The translations under genes and the position numbers were made by a program. Positions 16,483 through 22,883 of a stretch of 22,883 nt of DNA are shown here, piece after piece (the first letter of the stretch is position 1; the number at the start of each line of letters is the position of its first letter). Source of the DNA: JBAZWE01 sp041660545 (GTDB taxonomy: Bacteria > Actinomycetota > Thermoleophilia > BMS3ABIN01); assembly GCA_041660545.1 (NCBI GenBank), contig JBAZWE010000025.1, forward strand, positions 1-22,883, read 5' to 3'. The notes under the pieces were generated by a model, which ran no database searches, was not told where the DNA came from, and saw only the letters and a list, made by a program, of their open reading frames with translations.

Positions 16483-17342
16483 CGACTTACAAAAACATCA
16501 TCCTCGGCTTCGATGACTCTAAGTACAGCCGTGCAGCACTGGTGGAAACACTGTCGTGGGCCAAGGCCCACGACAGCAAGGTCACGATCGTGCACGCCGT
16601 CTTCTTCGATTCCGAGGAGTTCAGCATCTCTCCCGGCCAGCTAGAGGATCGCCTGTGCCAGGGCAAGGCTGCCTGCAAAAAAGTCGTGGATGATTATTCG
16701 CCCGAATTCGGCGTCGATATCGAATACCTGGTCATCCAGGGAGAGCCGCGCGAAGTGATAACGAGGGTTGCCAGGGAGCGGGAGGCCGATCTGATCGCCA
16801 TGGGCACCTACGGGAGAAAAGGCTTAAGGCGGATGATCATGGGCAGCGTTACCTCGGGAGTCATCCTCTACTCCCCCTGTGACGTCCTCGTGGTGAAGAA
16901 GCCCTGTGAGGAATGCAGCGGCCATTACCGCTCCGTACTCGTCCCCTATGACGGTTCCAATCCAAGCAAGAGAGCCATCGAAAGGATAGTCAACATAACC
17001 AACTCCGACGAGCCCTCCATGACCATGCTTTACGTCATCCCGCGATACGAGGAAATGGTCGGCTTCTTCAAGACCGATGCCATAGAGCGGAGCATCCAGG
17101 AGGAAGCGACGAGGATCGTCCTCGAAGGCGAACAGATCGCGGCCGGCAATGGCCTCAATGCGAACACGATGATAGAGGAGGGAAGAGCGGCCGACAAGAT
17201 CGTCGAAAGTGCCAGGGAACTGGGAAGCGACCTGATCGTTATCGGCAGCCACGGCTGGCATGGCATGGACAAATCCATACTGGGCAGCACAGCAGAGCGA
17301 GTCATCGCCCATTCCCCGATCCCTATCCTGATAGTGAGGTAA
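16479..17342 (+). CDS. Tandem universal stress protein (two UspA domains), operon B
   Basis: I start at TTG 16479, eight bases after GGAGGT; it overlaps the previous stop as TTGA, giving 287 residues (MTTYKNIILGFDDSK). An upstream extension in this frame is open to 16245 but would lie inside the preceding gene. Both UspA domains retain the nucleotide signature: GTYGRKGLRRMIMGS in domain 1 and GSHGWHGMDKSILGS in domain 2. A short cysteine pair (KKPCEECSGHY) lies in the linker between the domains, which could respond to redox or metal (inference). Co-transcribed with the exporter; probably a cytoplasmic regulator or energy sensor for it. Confidence 0.92.
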   Translation: MTTYKNIILGFDDSKYSRAALVETLSWAKAHDSKVTIVHAVFFDSEEFSISPGQLEDRLCQGKAACKKVVDDYSPEFGVDIEYLVIQGEPREVITRVAREREADLIAMGTYGRKGLRRMIMGSVTSGVILYSPCDVLVVKKPCEECSGHYRSVLVPYDGSNPSKRAIERIVNITNSDEPSMTMLYVIPRYEEMVGFFKTDAIERSIQEEATRIVLEGEQIAAGNGLNANTMIEEGRAADKIVESARELGSDLIVIGSHGWHGMDKSILGSTAERVIAHSPIPILIVR

Positions 17343-17344
17343 CA

Positions 17345-17764
17345 ATGAGAGGATACAGAAATCTGCTGGTCACCGCGGACAGCTCACAGGGAGCTTTGCG
17401 CGAGGGCTTGAGGGTGGCCGAGAGGGAGAATTGCTGGCTTACCGTATTGAAGGTTGTACCGCCCTATGAAGGAGACATCGACCTGACCGGAGTCCGGAAC
17501 ATCCGGGATGTTCTGACATCCGACCGTGCCGGCGAATGGCGGACATGGCAGCGGAACCTGCGCAAGAAAGCGGCAGCCAGGGTAAGAGTCGAACAGGGTG
17601 AGCTCTCGGACACCATCAACCGGGTGGCCGAAGAGGAGGGTTGCGACCTGATCATTATGGGAGTGAAAAAGAGGGCCGGCTTTCTGCGCCGTCTGTTTGA
17701 CGGCAACCTGGTCCACCGGGTTGCCAGAGGCGCACCCTGCTCGGTCATGGTAGTCGATGCCTAG
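17345..17764 (+). CDS. Single-domain universal stress protein with degenerate nucleotide motif
   Basis: A 139-residue UspA-type protein, last gene of operon B, starting two bases after the preceding stop with GTGAGGT as ribosome site. The first strand NLLVTADSSQ lacks part of the usual D-G-S turn. The C-terminal signature is altered: GVKKRAGFLRRLFDGN instead of G-x2-G-x9-G-S/T, with Lys for the second Gly, a shifted third Gly and Asn for Ser, so ATP binding is doubtful. VVPPYEGDIDLTGVRNI matches the insert of domain 1 of the tandem USP at 10212, so it probably derives from such a domain by duplication. The minus-strand operon C converges on it with about 90 bases between. Confidence 0.88.
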   Translation: MRGYRNLLVTADSSQGALREGLRVAERENCWLTVLKVVPPYEGDIDLTGVRNIRDVLTSDRAGEWRTWQRNLRKKAAARVRVEQGELSDTINRVAEEEGCDLIIMGVKKRAGFLRRLFDGNLVHRVARGAPCSVMVVDA

Positions 17765-17854
17765 AGCTCTTGAGGCGGCCCGATTACCTGCGTACGACTG
17801 GTATCTGTGGATGCCCACTTGCGGAGCCGCGACGCCGGAAGGCGCATAAAGGCT

Positions 17855-18691
17855 CTACGAAACCAGCGTGACCAGCACCGCGCACTCAGCATGTCCGATG
17901 ACCCTCTCGGTGACGCTGCCCATGAGCAGCCTGCCCAGGCCGGTACGGCCGTGACTGCCGACAACAATCAGGCTCGCGTTCTTCTCTTTGGCCTTCTCCA
18001 CGATCTCGATGTAATTCTTGCCGGTCGAAACCAGGGTCTCGCAGGCGATTCCTCCGGCTTGCGCCAGCTGTTTGACCTTGAGGACAGCCTCTTCGGCTTC
18101 ATTTTTTTTATTGTCTGAACTGGCGACGGAGAGGGCTATGAGTGAGCCGTCTGTCTTCTTCGCCATCTTTATGGCCTCAGCCGCGGCGGCTTCGCCATGC
18201 GGTGATCCATCGGTGGCTACCAGAATCTTCCTGTAATCATCAGCGCCGTCGCGGGGAACAACCAGCACGTCGCAGGGGGCGTGGCCGATGACCTTGGCCG
18301 TGACGCTTCCCATGGCGACCTTTTTGAAACCGGTGCGGCCGCGTCTGCCCATTATGATCAGCTCGGAACCATCCTTCTTCGCCTCGTCCACGATAATCTG
18401 ATATGGACTGTCGCCCGTGTGGACTTCCGTGACACATTTGATACCGGCGGTGCCGGCCGCGGTTTTGATGGACGCCAGCGTCTCGACTGCTTCGGCCTCG
18501 GCTTTGGCGACAAGTTTCGGCGCTTCGGAGGCATATTCTTCGTTAGCCTCGACGATATCGATCGCGACCAGCTGGCTGGAACACTTGCCGGCCAGGTTGA
18601 TGGCCTCAGCGACGGCGCCGGAGCTGAACTCGGAACCATCCGTGCTCAGCAAGATCTTTCCCAGGTTGTTTATCGGGCAGACTTCTGACAT
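17855..18691 (-). CDS. Tandem universal stress protein (two UspA domains), operon C
   Basis: Starting at ATG 18691 (MSEVCPINNLGKILLSTDGS) the protein has 278 residues; GGAGG lies just upstream and the preceding gene stops one base earlier. Both domains have intact nucleotide signatures, GRRGRTGFKKVAMGS and GSHGRTGLGRLLMGS, and the acidic first strands (LLSTDGSEFS; LVATDGSPHG). Longer forms in this frame reach 18769 but overlap the upstream gene. It is the last gene of a three-gene unit with a membrane protein and a TauE/SafE exporter, repeating the exporter-plus-USP plan of operons A and B. Confidence 0.93.
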   Translation of the reverse strand: MSEVCPINNLGKILLSTDGSEFSSGAVAEAINLAGKCSSQLVAIDIVEANEEYASEAPKLVAKAEAEAVETLASIKTAAGTAGIKCVTEVHTGDSPYQIIVDEAKKDGSELIIMGRRGRTGFKKVAMGSVTAKVIGHAPCDVLVVPRDGADDYRKILVATDGSPHGEAAAAEAIKMAKKTDGSLIALSVASSDNKKNEAEEAVLKVKQLAQAGGIACETLVSTGKNYIEIVEKAKEKNASLIVVGSHGRTGLGRLLMGSVTERVIGHAECAVLVTLVS

Positions 18692-18692
18692 A

Positions 18693-19163
18693 TCAGTGAC
18701 CTCCAGAGGGGAGAATGCCGGATGCCGCCAGCACCAGTACGAGCACTTCAGTAACTGCCAGCGCGGCATAAATATAATCTTTGCGTTTTAGAAAGATCGG
18801 CAGGATCGACAGGTAACAGATTACGGTTACGGACGCCAGGAAAGCGATAGGCGCGAAGGTCAGGAAATCGCTCTTTTTCAGGTTATCCGAGCTTGCCCAG
18901 GCCCAGCCGGGCTCGATACCGGTTTTATGCAGGTATCCGGTTTCTTCTCCATTGACTACGCTATGGAGTTTCAGAGTCCAGTAACTGGAAACATCCTCGA
19001 CCGGAATAAACGGCTTGGGGAAGCCGACCAGATAGAGTATAAATGAGACTACGAGCACCAGAAGCCCGACTTTCATGGCGACATCCAGGATCGCGCCGTA
19101 GCGTTTCTGCTCGACACTCGCGCCCGGGGTAGCAACCGGATTTTTTATGGCTTTTCCTTCCAA
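18693..19163 (-). CDS. Small integral membrane protein, possibly DUF1634-like exporter partner
   Basis: A 156-residue protein with three hydrophobic segments: AMKVGLLVLVVSFILYLVGF (~29-48), FAPIAFLASVTVICYLSILP (~102-121) and YAALAVTEVLVLVLAASGIL (~132-151). Between the first two is a ~50-residue polar loop (with YWTLKLHSVVNGEE and GYLHKTGIEPGWAW). The order of helices and the RKDYIYAALAV segment recall DUF1634 proteins, which neighbour TauE-type exporters in other genomes, but the resemblance is loose. It lies 59 bases downstream of the exporter gene and abuts the USP gene, so it is probably a subunit or accessory of that transporter. Confidence 0.8.
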   Translation of the reverse strand: MEGKAIKNPVATPGASVEQKRYGAILDVAMKVGLLVLVVSFILYLVGFPKPFIPVEDVSSYWTLKLHSVVNGEETGYLHKTGIEPGWAWASSDNLKKSDFLTFAPIAFLASVTVICYLSILPIFLKRKDYIYAALAVTEVLVLVLAASGILPSGGH

Positions 19164-19222
19164 AACTGACTCCCTTTCACTTAAATCCGCAACTTAAAGA
19201 CAGGCTCCTGCAGCGGATTGTA

Positions 19223-20194
19223 TTATGCCCAGACTCCCGTACCTTTAAGCAGGGCCCGCAATCCCGCAAATATAAGCATGACCAGCACGATTACCCGTAC
19301 GGCCGATGGTTTGGTCTTTGCCAGAATCTTCACTCCCACCAGCGAGCCGAGCATGATGCCGATGATCGACGGGACTACGATCATGGGAATGACCGCGCCG
19401 GCGTTGAGATACATCCATGCGGCGGAAGTGTCGGTCGTGGCCAGCAGGAACTTGCTCGTCGCAACCGAGACCTTCAGCGGAGCGCCCATGACCAGGTTCA
19501 GTACCGGCACGTTGGCCCAGCCGGCGCCAAGTCCGAACATGCCGGCCATGAAGCCTATGCCGATGAACATGATCAGCCCCGGGATGGTGCGGTGTATCTT
19601 CCAGTTGATGTCTTTGTCTGAGGAAGGTTCGTGATAGACGCCGCTGATCCTGAGGATACTCGAGAGCTTGTCAGCCTGCTGAACGTCCGGATACTCGGAT
19701 TTCTTGGCCAGGAACATGATGACGACGATGGCGAGGATGGCCAGGCCCATCGTCGTCTGTATGATCGCGTCGGAAAGGGCAAGACCTACCATGGCGCCCA
19801 TGACGGCGGTGGTCGAGGCGATCAGCGCCACCGGGATGGCAAGCCTCAGATCGGCCAGGCCCTTCTTGAGCAGACCAGGCCCGGCGGCCAGCGAGCCGGC
19901 CAGGGCTACCAGCAGACCCGCGCCCCTGACGAAGTCCATGCCGAAGGGGAAGAAACCACCGATGATCGGCGTGTATAAAACCGCGCCGCCGACACCGCCT
20001 AGCACGGCCAGGATCCCCATGAGGAAGGTCACGACGAGCAATATCAGCGGCCAGCCCCACCATGGTATTGAAGACTCCGCTCCACCGGGATTGGCCGGGT
20101 CGGGGCCGGTTGCCGCCTGGACCATCCCCACTACGAAAATCGCCATGAGTATCATCAGGGCGACGGTAAAGAATAACGTTCGCTTTTTAGACAT
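19223..20194 (-). CDS. TauE/SafE family exporter, operon C
   Basis: A 323-residue membrane protein starting at ATG 20194 after a strong AAGGAGGAG ribosome site. An N-terminal hydrophobic segment with a possible cleavage near VQA (~27) is followed by a short Pro/Gly linker, then the exporter repeats: ILAVLGGVGGAVLYTPIIGG in the first half and MAGMFGLGAGWANVPVLNLV with ATSKFLLATTDTSAAW in the second. It is clearly diverged from the other two exporters (for example GWANVP in place of GGFLMVP), so it is an old paralogue and not a recent duplicate. The upstream region has a sigma-70-like promoter and a dyad, not a convincing sigma-54 site. Confidence 0.92.
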   Translation of the reverse strand: MSKKRTLFFTVALMILMAIFVVGMVQAATGPDPANPGGAESSIPWWGWPLILLVVTFLMGILAVLGGVGGAVLYTPIIGGFFPFGMDFVRGAGLLVALAGSLAAGPGLLKKGLADLRLAIPVALIASTTAVMGAMVGLALSDAIIQTTMGLAILAIVVIMFLAKKSEYPDVQQADKLSSILRISGVYHEPSSDKDINWKIHRTIPGLIMFIGIGFMAGMFGLGAGWANVPVLNLVMGAPLKVSVATSKFLLATTDTSAAWMYLNAGAVIPMIVVPSIIGIMLGSLVGVKILAKTKPSAVRVIVLVMLIFAGLRALLKGTGVWA

Positions 20195-20433
20195 GCTCCT
20201 CCTTAGTACTTGTTATACGTAAAATATTTGGTAGAGCCAGGACCTCTGCACCCAAATCGTACCCAAATATGCCAGGTGTATAGCTTGCAGAAAGAGAGAG
20301 TTGCCCGTAAACAGAGGTAATCTTTCTTTCTCTACAAACAGAAACCAGATCCCGTCCGAAGTCTGTGCCGATGGAACTCCCTATCATGATGCAATTTGCA
20401 ATCCCGACAGGTACCCTCGCGCCAAACTTTAAG

Positions 20434-20462
20434 AATATAACATATAGAAAAAACCGTTTCAA
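20434..20462 (-). promoter_or_regulatory. Sigma-70-type promoter for operon C
   Basis: On the minus strand TTGAAA (20462-20457) and TATATT (20439-20434) are separated by exactly 17 bases, close to the -35/-10 consensus. It points to the exporter gene at 20194. The -35 box lies inside the left arm of the 35-base dyad, so occupancy of that dyad would block it. Confidence 0.65.
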
Positions 20463-20490
20463 TCTGTATCATTATGATTCATATTGAAAC
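20456..20490. promoter_or_regulatory. 35-base interrupted palindrome overlapping the operon C promoter
   Basis: Two 17-base arms (20456-20472 and 20474-20490) around a single central T match at 15 of 17 positions. The outer eight bases, GTTTCAAT and ATTGAAAC, are perfect, as are the inner ATCAT/ATGAT. The length and the overlap with the -35 box fit an operator for a dimeric repressor or two stacked dimers. Confidence 0.6.
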
Positions 20491-20581
20491 GTTATAGGGT
20501 GAAATTACTGTAGCGGAATGTAGTAAAACGGGGGAAGTAAAGGGTTTTTATGTAAACAGGCGAGCGTAAAGATGTGGGCGA

Positions 20582-20767
20582 TCAGCGTTCGCACCACTTT
20601 CCCAGGAAACATTGACCGGCTTTTTTACGTGAAACCTCACAGAAGCGATCATCCTTGGTGCAGATCCAGATATCCCGCGCTGTACGGTACTGGGCCTTAT
20701 CCTGGTACAGATATTTACAGGCGGTTTCCGGTTTTGATGGGAGTTCTCTGTCGATGCGGTTGGGCAT
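20582..20767 (-). CDS. Small Cys-rich hypothetical protein
   Basis: A 61-residue protein (starts MPNRIDRELPSKPE) with AGGAG seven bases before ATG 20767. It has five cysteines at positions 17, 36, 43, 53 and 59, in the segments TACKYL, WICTKDD, RFCEVS, GQCFLG and KWCER, and a strongly basic, aromatic-containing sequence. The spacing suggests a metal-binding (zinc or iron-sulfur) mini-domain, but I do not recognise a family. There is no signal peptide. It stands alone between operon C's control region and the DUF1844 gene. The good ribosome site and non-random composition support it; the short length keeps confidence moderate. Confidence 0.6.
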   Translation of the reverse strand: MPNRIDRELPSKPETACKYLYQDKAQYRTARDIWICTKDDRFCEVSRKKAGQCFLGKWCER

Positions 20768-20902
20768 GATTTCTCCTGCAGGTGCTGAAGTCTATATTTA
20801 AGGATAGCATCCTTTGTCAGATTTTATATCTGAAAGAGTCCCGGGAATGTTCTTCGTGGCTCAAGCCCGGATGCGAGCCTGCACAAACCGGGTGGCTTTC
20901 CC

Positions 20903-21292
20903 CTATTCCGGCGAGCTCGCCTTGACGAATGTCAGCTGCATGCTCGATAGTGCTCCCTCAAGCGCCTTGGCGTCCTGCTCTGGCAGGCGCTTGCCGGTTT
21001 CCGAAAGCAGCGTCTTGAATGCGTCGATGGCCAGGCTTGCCTGCCCAAGATCCTTTGACGTTTTCGTCTCTTCCGTGATTCCCATCTTCATATAGGCGAG
21101 GTTGCTCAAGGTCACCATGAACTGCACCACGAGGTCCGAAACCGACTGTTCGCGAAAGTGCTTCTCCAGTTCGGCGCGCAGCTCTTCTTCGCTCATCTTC
21201 TCCGGGTTCTTGTCATTTAGCTCCTCGTCACCGGAAGCCGGTACGTCTTTTCCCGCTTGCCCGCTACCCGCAATGTTATTATCATCATCCAT
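20903..21292 (-). CDS. DUF1844 family protein
   Basis: A 129-residue protein with AAGGAGGTC before ATG 21292. The first ~45 residues are acidic and disordered (many Asp, Glu, Lys, Ser). Residues ~50-125 form the DUF1844-type helical domain: SVSDLVVQFMVTLSNLAYMK, then ASLAIDAFKTLLSETGKRL and a final amphipathic helix with ALSSMQLTFVK. The family is widespread in bacteria and has no established function; members are small cytoplasmic proteins. It follows the fic gene at a 36-base gap on the same strand but has its own ribosome site. Confidence 0.8.
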   Translation of the reverse strand: MDDDNNIAGSGQAGKDVPASGDEELNDKNPEKMSEEELRAELEKHFREQSVSDLVVQFMVTLSNLAYMKMGITEETKTSKDLGQASLAIDAFKTLLSETGKRLPEQDAKALEGALSSMQLTFVKASSPE

Positions 21293-21328
21293 TTTTGACC
21301 TCCTTAAAATGATATTTACTGATAATCG

Positions 21329-22270
21329 TCAACCACGAATTCTTTTTCTGCTTTCCATGTACTCTCTGAGCGCTCTTTTTGACGAAAGCCAATTCCGGCC
21401 CTCCTTGAATGACTCGAGCTTTCCCTGCGTAGCCAGTTTTCTCAGGTAGGCAGGGGAATATGTGGATTGCGTGGCAAGCACCTTCAGACTTACATATTTT
21501 TCATCTTTCTTTCTTGTTGGAGCGATCGTGCTGAGATATATATTTAGTGAGCGGATTACTGCCTGTGCCACGAACTCACACAGTGGACCATACCTGCCCT
21601 CGTCAGCTTCTCCCAATACACGATAATATCTTTTCCTGTCATTTTTCAAAATTATCGCCAGGGGATATCCGGCTTCCATTATCTGGATATTCATAGCCAG
21701 ACGAGCCATCCTGCCGTTGCCATCCCAGAAAGGATGGATGAATACAAGCTTGTGATGGAGCAACGCCGCAAGTTCAACTACATGGTATTTTTTTCTGTTA
21801 TCCACGAGCCATGAAACCAGCTCCCGCATTTCTGGCGAGACTTCCGTGTGACCGGGCGGCCTGTGGTTGCTGCCTGCGATGATAACGTCGCCTTCCCTGT
21901 ATTTGCCGGCAACATCCCGCTCCGTATCGCGGACCACCAATGCATGCAACTGCTTTATCAGGACTTCTGATATTGTGTTTTTCTTCCCATGTTCAACCAG
22001 TTCATACAGGTAATCCAGGGCTTCATGCTGGTTTTTGGCCTCCAGATGGTCCTTGAGCGGCTTGTCCTTGATCGTGATGCCTTCCCGAATCACCCAATAC
22101 GTTTCTTTGAGGGTAAGGGAGTTGCCTTCGATTGCGTTCGAGTTGTATGCCATCTCGATCTCGAACTGCTCCATGATTTTTTTTAGAACCGTCGGCGAAA
22201 CGGGCCTTAGTGAATTTAAGGCAGCAAGCTTTACGTCCAGGTTTTTTATTGTTTTTTCAGAAAGATACAT
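21329..22270 (-). CDS. Fic domain protein with N-terminal inhibitory helix and C-terminal DNA-binding-like domain
   Basis: A 313-residue Fic protein; the family transfers AMP or other nucleotide groups to target proteins. The catalytic motif HPFWDGNGRMAR (179-190) is intact, including the catalytic His and the Gly/Asn/Arg that hold ATP. Upstream, AYNSNAIEGN (41-50) carries the (S/T)xxxE(G/N) inhibitory motif of class II Fic proteins, with Glu48 expected to block the ATP site. So this is a self-inhibited enzyme and needs no separate antitoxin. The C-terminal ~55 residues (YSPAYLRKLATQGKLESFKE, then NWLSSKRALREYM) resemble an excisionase/MerR-like helix-turn-helix. No Shine-Dalgarno is seen before ATG 22270. 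An inverted repeat lies just upstream. Confidence 0.92.
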   Translation of the reverse strand: MYLSEKTIKNLDVKLAALNSLRPVSPTVLKKIMEQFEIEMAYNSNAIEGNSLTLKETYWVIREGITIKDKPLKDHLEAKNQHEALDYLYELVEHGKKNTISEVLIKQLHALVVRDTERDVAGKYREGDVIIAGSNHRPPGHTEVSPEMRELVSWLVDNRKKYHVVELAALLHHKLVFIHPFWDGNGRMARLAMNIQIMEAGYPLAIILKNDRKRYYRVLGEADEGRYGPLCEFVAQAVIRSLNIYLSTIAPTRKKDEKYVSLKVLATQSTYSPAYLRKLATQGKLESFKEGRNWLSSKRALREYMESRKRIRG

Positions 22271-22273
22271 TGT

Positions 22274-22306
22274 GGTACGTTAGTGTGGAAATCAGTCTAT
22301 CGTACC
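22274..22306. promoter_or_regulatory. GGTACG/CGTACC inverted repeat upstream of the fic gene
   Basis: GGTACG (22274-22279) and CGTACC (22301-22306) are perfect inverted copies 21 bases apart, ending four bases before the fic ATG. With the DNA-binding-like C-terminus of that protein, this could be an autoregulatory operator; the short arms make chance possible. Confidence 0.3.
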
Positions 22307-22448
22307 TTTTGAATAGCGTCAACATGCGTCTTGTCTTGTTGCTATCTGCTTTCTTCCTGCAAAAAATCGGTATCGTTCCCCGGAGTTTTATTTGCGCCGG
22401 TGTTATATAATTCTTCATTGTTCGGAAACGTTTTCTTAAGGAGTTGCA

Positions 22449-22883
22449 ATGGGTGAGGCAAGAATCGGAGTCATTGGTGGTTCGGGTTTCTACGAGCTGC
22501 TGGAAAATCCACGGATAGAGCGAGTAAATACTCCTTTCGGCGAACCCAGCGACGCCATCACTATCGGCGAGATCGCCGGCCGGGAGGTCTGCTTTTTACC
22601 CCGGCATGGAAAGGGCCACCGTATCATGCCCACCGATCTGCCCTTCCGCGCCAATATCATGGCCATGAAGCAGCTGGGAGTCGAGTGGATCATCTCGGCC
22701 AGCGCCGTGGGCAGCATGCAGAAGCATATCGAGCCCGGCCACATCGTCATCCCGGACCAGTTCATCGACCGCACCCGCCAGCGCCGCTCCACTTTCTTCG
22801 GCGACGGCTGCGTGGCGCATGTCTCCTTCGCCGACCCGGTCTGTCCGGATCTGTCGAAGCTGCTGGCCGAGACTGGCCGTGAT
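22449..22883 (+). CDS. mtnP: S-methyl-5'-thioadenosine phosphorylase (5' part, cut by window end)
   Basis: The first 145 codons of a purine nucleoside phosphorylase family 2 enzyme that splits methylthioadenosine with phosphate to adenine and methylthioribose-1-phosphate in methionine salvage. Seen motifs: IGVIGGSGFYELL (6-18) at the phosphate site, PRHGKGHRIMP (51-61), FRANIMAMKQLGVEWI and SASAVGSM (83-90), then PGHIVIPDQFIDRT (96-109). Ser-Ala-Val replaces the more usual Thr-Asn-Ala-Val near residue 84, so a methylthioinosine-type specificity cannot be excluded. AAGGAG lies five bases before ATG 22449, and TATAAT at 22406-22411 may be its -10 box. The missing C-terminus holds the base-specificity residues. 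Confidence 0.9.
   Translation, partial: MGEARIGVIGGSGFYELLENPRIERVNTPFGEPSDAITIGEIAGREVCFLPRHGKGHRIMPTDLPFRANIMAMKQLGVEWIISASAVGSMQKHIEPGHIVIPDQFIDRTRQRRSTFFGDGCVAHVSFADPVCPDLSKLLAETGRD

Larger units (their letters stand above)
20195..20581. other. Intergenic control region upstream of operon C
   Basis: I see no credible gene in these 387 bases. They contain a sigma-70-like promoter on the minus strand (20434-20462), a 35-base dyad (20456-20490), and two direct copies of ACCCAAAT at 20250-20257 and 20261-20268, eleven bases apart (one helical turn). An inverted ATATTTGG at 20224-20231 pairs with CCAAATAT at 20263-20270. If the promoter is used, the leader of the operon C message is about 230 bases and includes these repeats. 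Confidence 0.6.

Noticed and set aside
17765..17854. Terminator between the convergent operons B and C
   Set aside because: Only a short CGCC/GGCG stem without a T-run is visible, too weak to call.
20391..20404. Possible minus-strand sigma-54 promoter upstream of operon C
   Set aside because: GG and GC are ten bases apart on the minus strand (GG-ATTGCAAATT-GC), but the -24 side does not match TGGCACG; weak compared with the two clear sites.
20187..20462. Minus-strand 91-codon frame over the operon C control region
   Set aside because: It would begin at the TTG inside the -35 box, has no Shine-Dalgarno or recognisable domain, and overlaps the start of the exporter gene.
20456..20490. CRISPR repeat (GTTTCAAT / ATTGAAAC ends)
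   Set aside because: The ends resemble some CRISPR repeats, but there is a single copy with no further repeats or spacers and no cas gene; a promoter-overlapping operator explains it better.
22280..22448. SAM-type riboswitch upstream of the mtnP-like gene
   Set aside because: I looked because of the methionine link, but found no recognisable conserved core or terminator hairpin, only a TATAAT-like box and a ribosome site.

Overview
This looks like a bacterial chromosome segment of moderately high GC, dense with genes and with strong Shine-Dalgarno sites. It contains two NtrC-type activators carrying the sigma-54 contact motif GAFTGA and two near-perfect sigma-54 (-24/-12) promoters, so the host must use RpoN. 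The gene mix (three TauE/SafE-type exporters, many universal stress proteins, several kinases) would fit an anaerobic or sulfur-handling lineage such as Desulfobacterota or a deep-branching actinobacterial group. The sequence alone does not settle the taxonomy.

Layout. Positions 1-6215 and on to 7615 are on the minus strand: a sensor kinase cut by the window edge (membrane sensor + GAF + HisKA_3 type), an endonuclease/exonuclease/phosphatase-family protein, a holin-like membrane domain fused to a type I phosphodiesterase, then a sigma-54 response regulator and its HBM-like sensor kinase. Divergent from that pair is plus-strand operon A (7910-11063): a 61-residue peptide, a related USP-like protein, an 80-residue membrane protein, a TauE/SafE exporter with an extracytoplasmic domain, and a tandem USP. 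A second kinase/sigma-54 regulator pair follows (11184-14088), ending in a terminator that abuts the second sigma-54 promoter. Operon B follows (14257-17764): an unusual USP-like protein, a second TauE/SafE exporter, a TIGR02186-like anchored protein, a tandem USP and a single USP. Converging on it is minus-strand operon C (20194-17855): a third TauE/SafE protein, a small membrane protein and a tandem USP, with its own promoter region and a striking 35-nt dyad. The right end holds a small Cys-rich protein, a DUF1844 protein, a Fic protein and the start of an MTA phosphorylase gene (mtnP-like).

How it may work together. The core (about 4.8-20.5 kb) reads as one regulated island: three exporters of the sulfite/organosulfur-exporter family, each co-transcribed with one or more universal stress proteins. 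At least two operons start at sigma-54 promoters, and two HBM-sensor kinase/NtrC pairs lie between or beside them. A conserved ~22-residue motif (core SAxxFAExxExxTAR) recurs in the first gene(s) of both sigma-54 operons, as a free-standing peptide, as an N-terminal extension and as an internal insert. That motif and its regulatory setting are the best candidate here for something undescribed. The transported substrate and the sensed signal are not visible from sequence.
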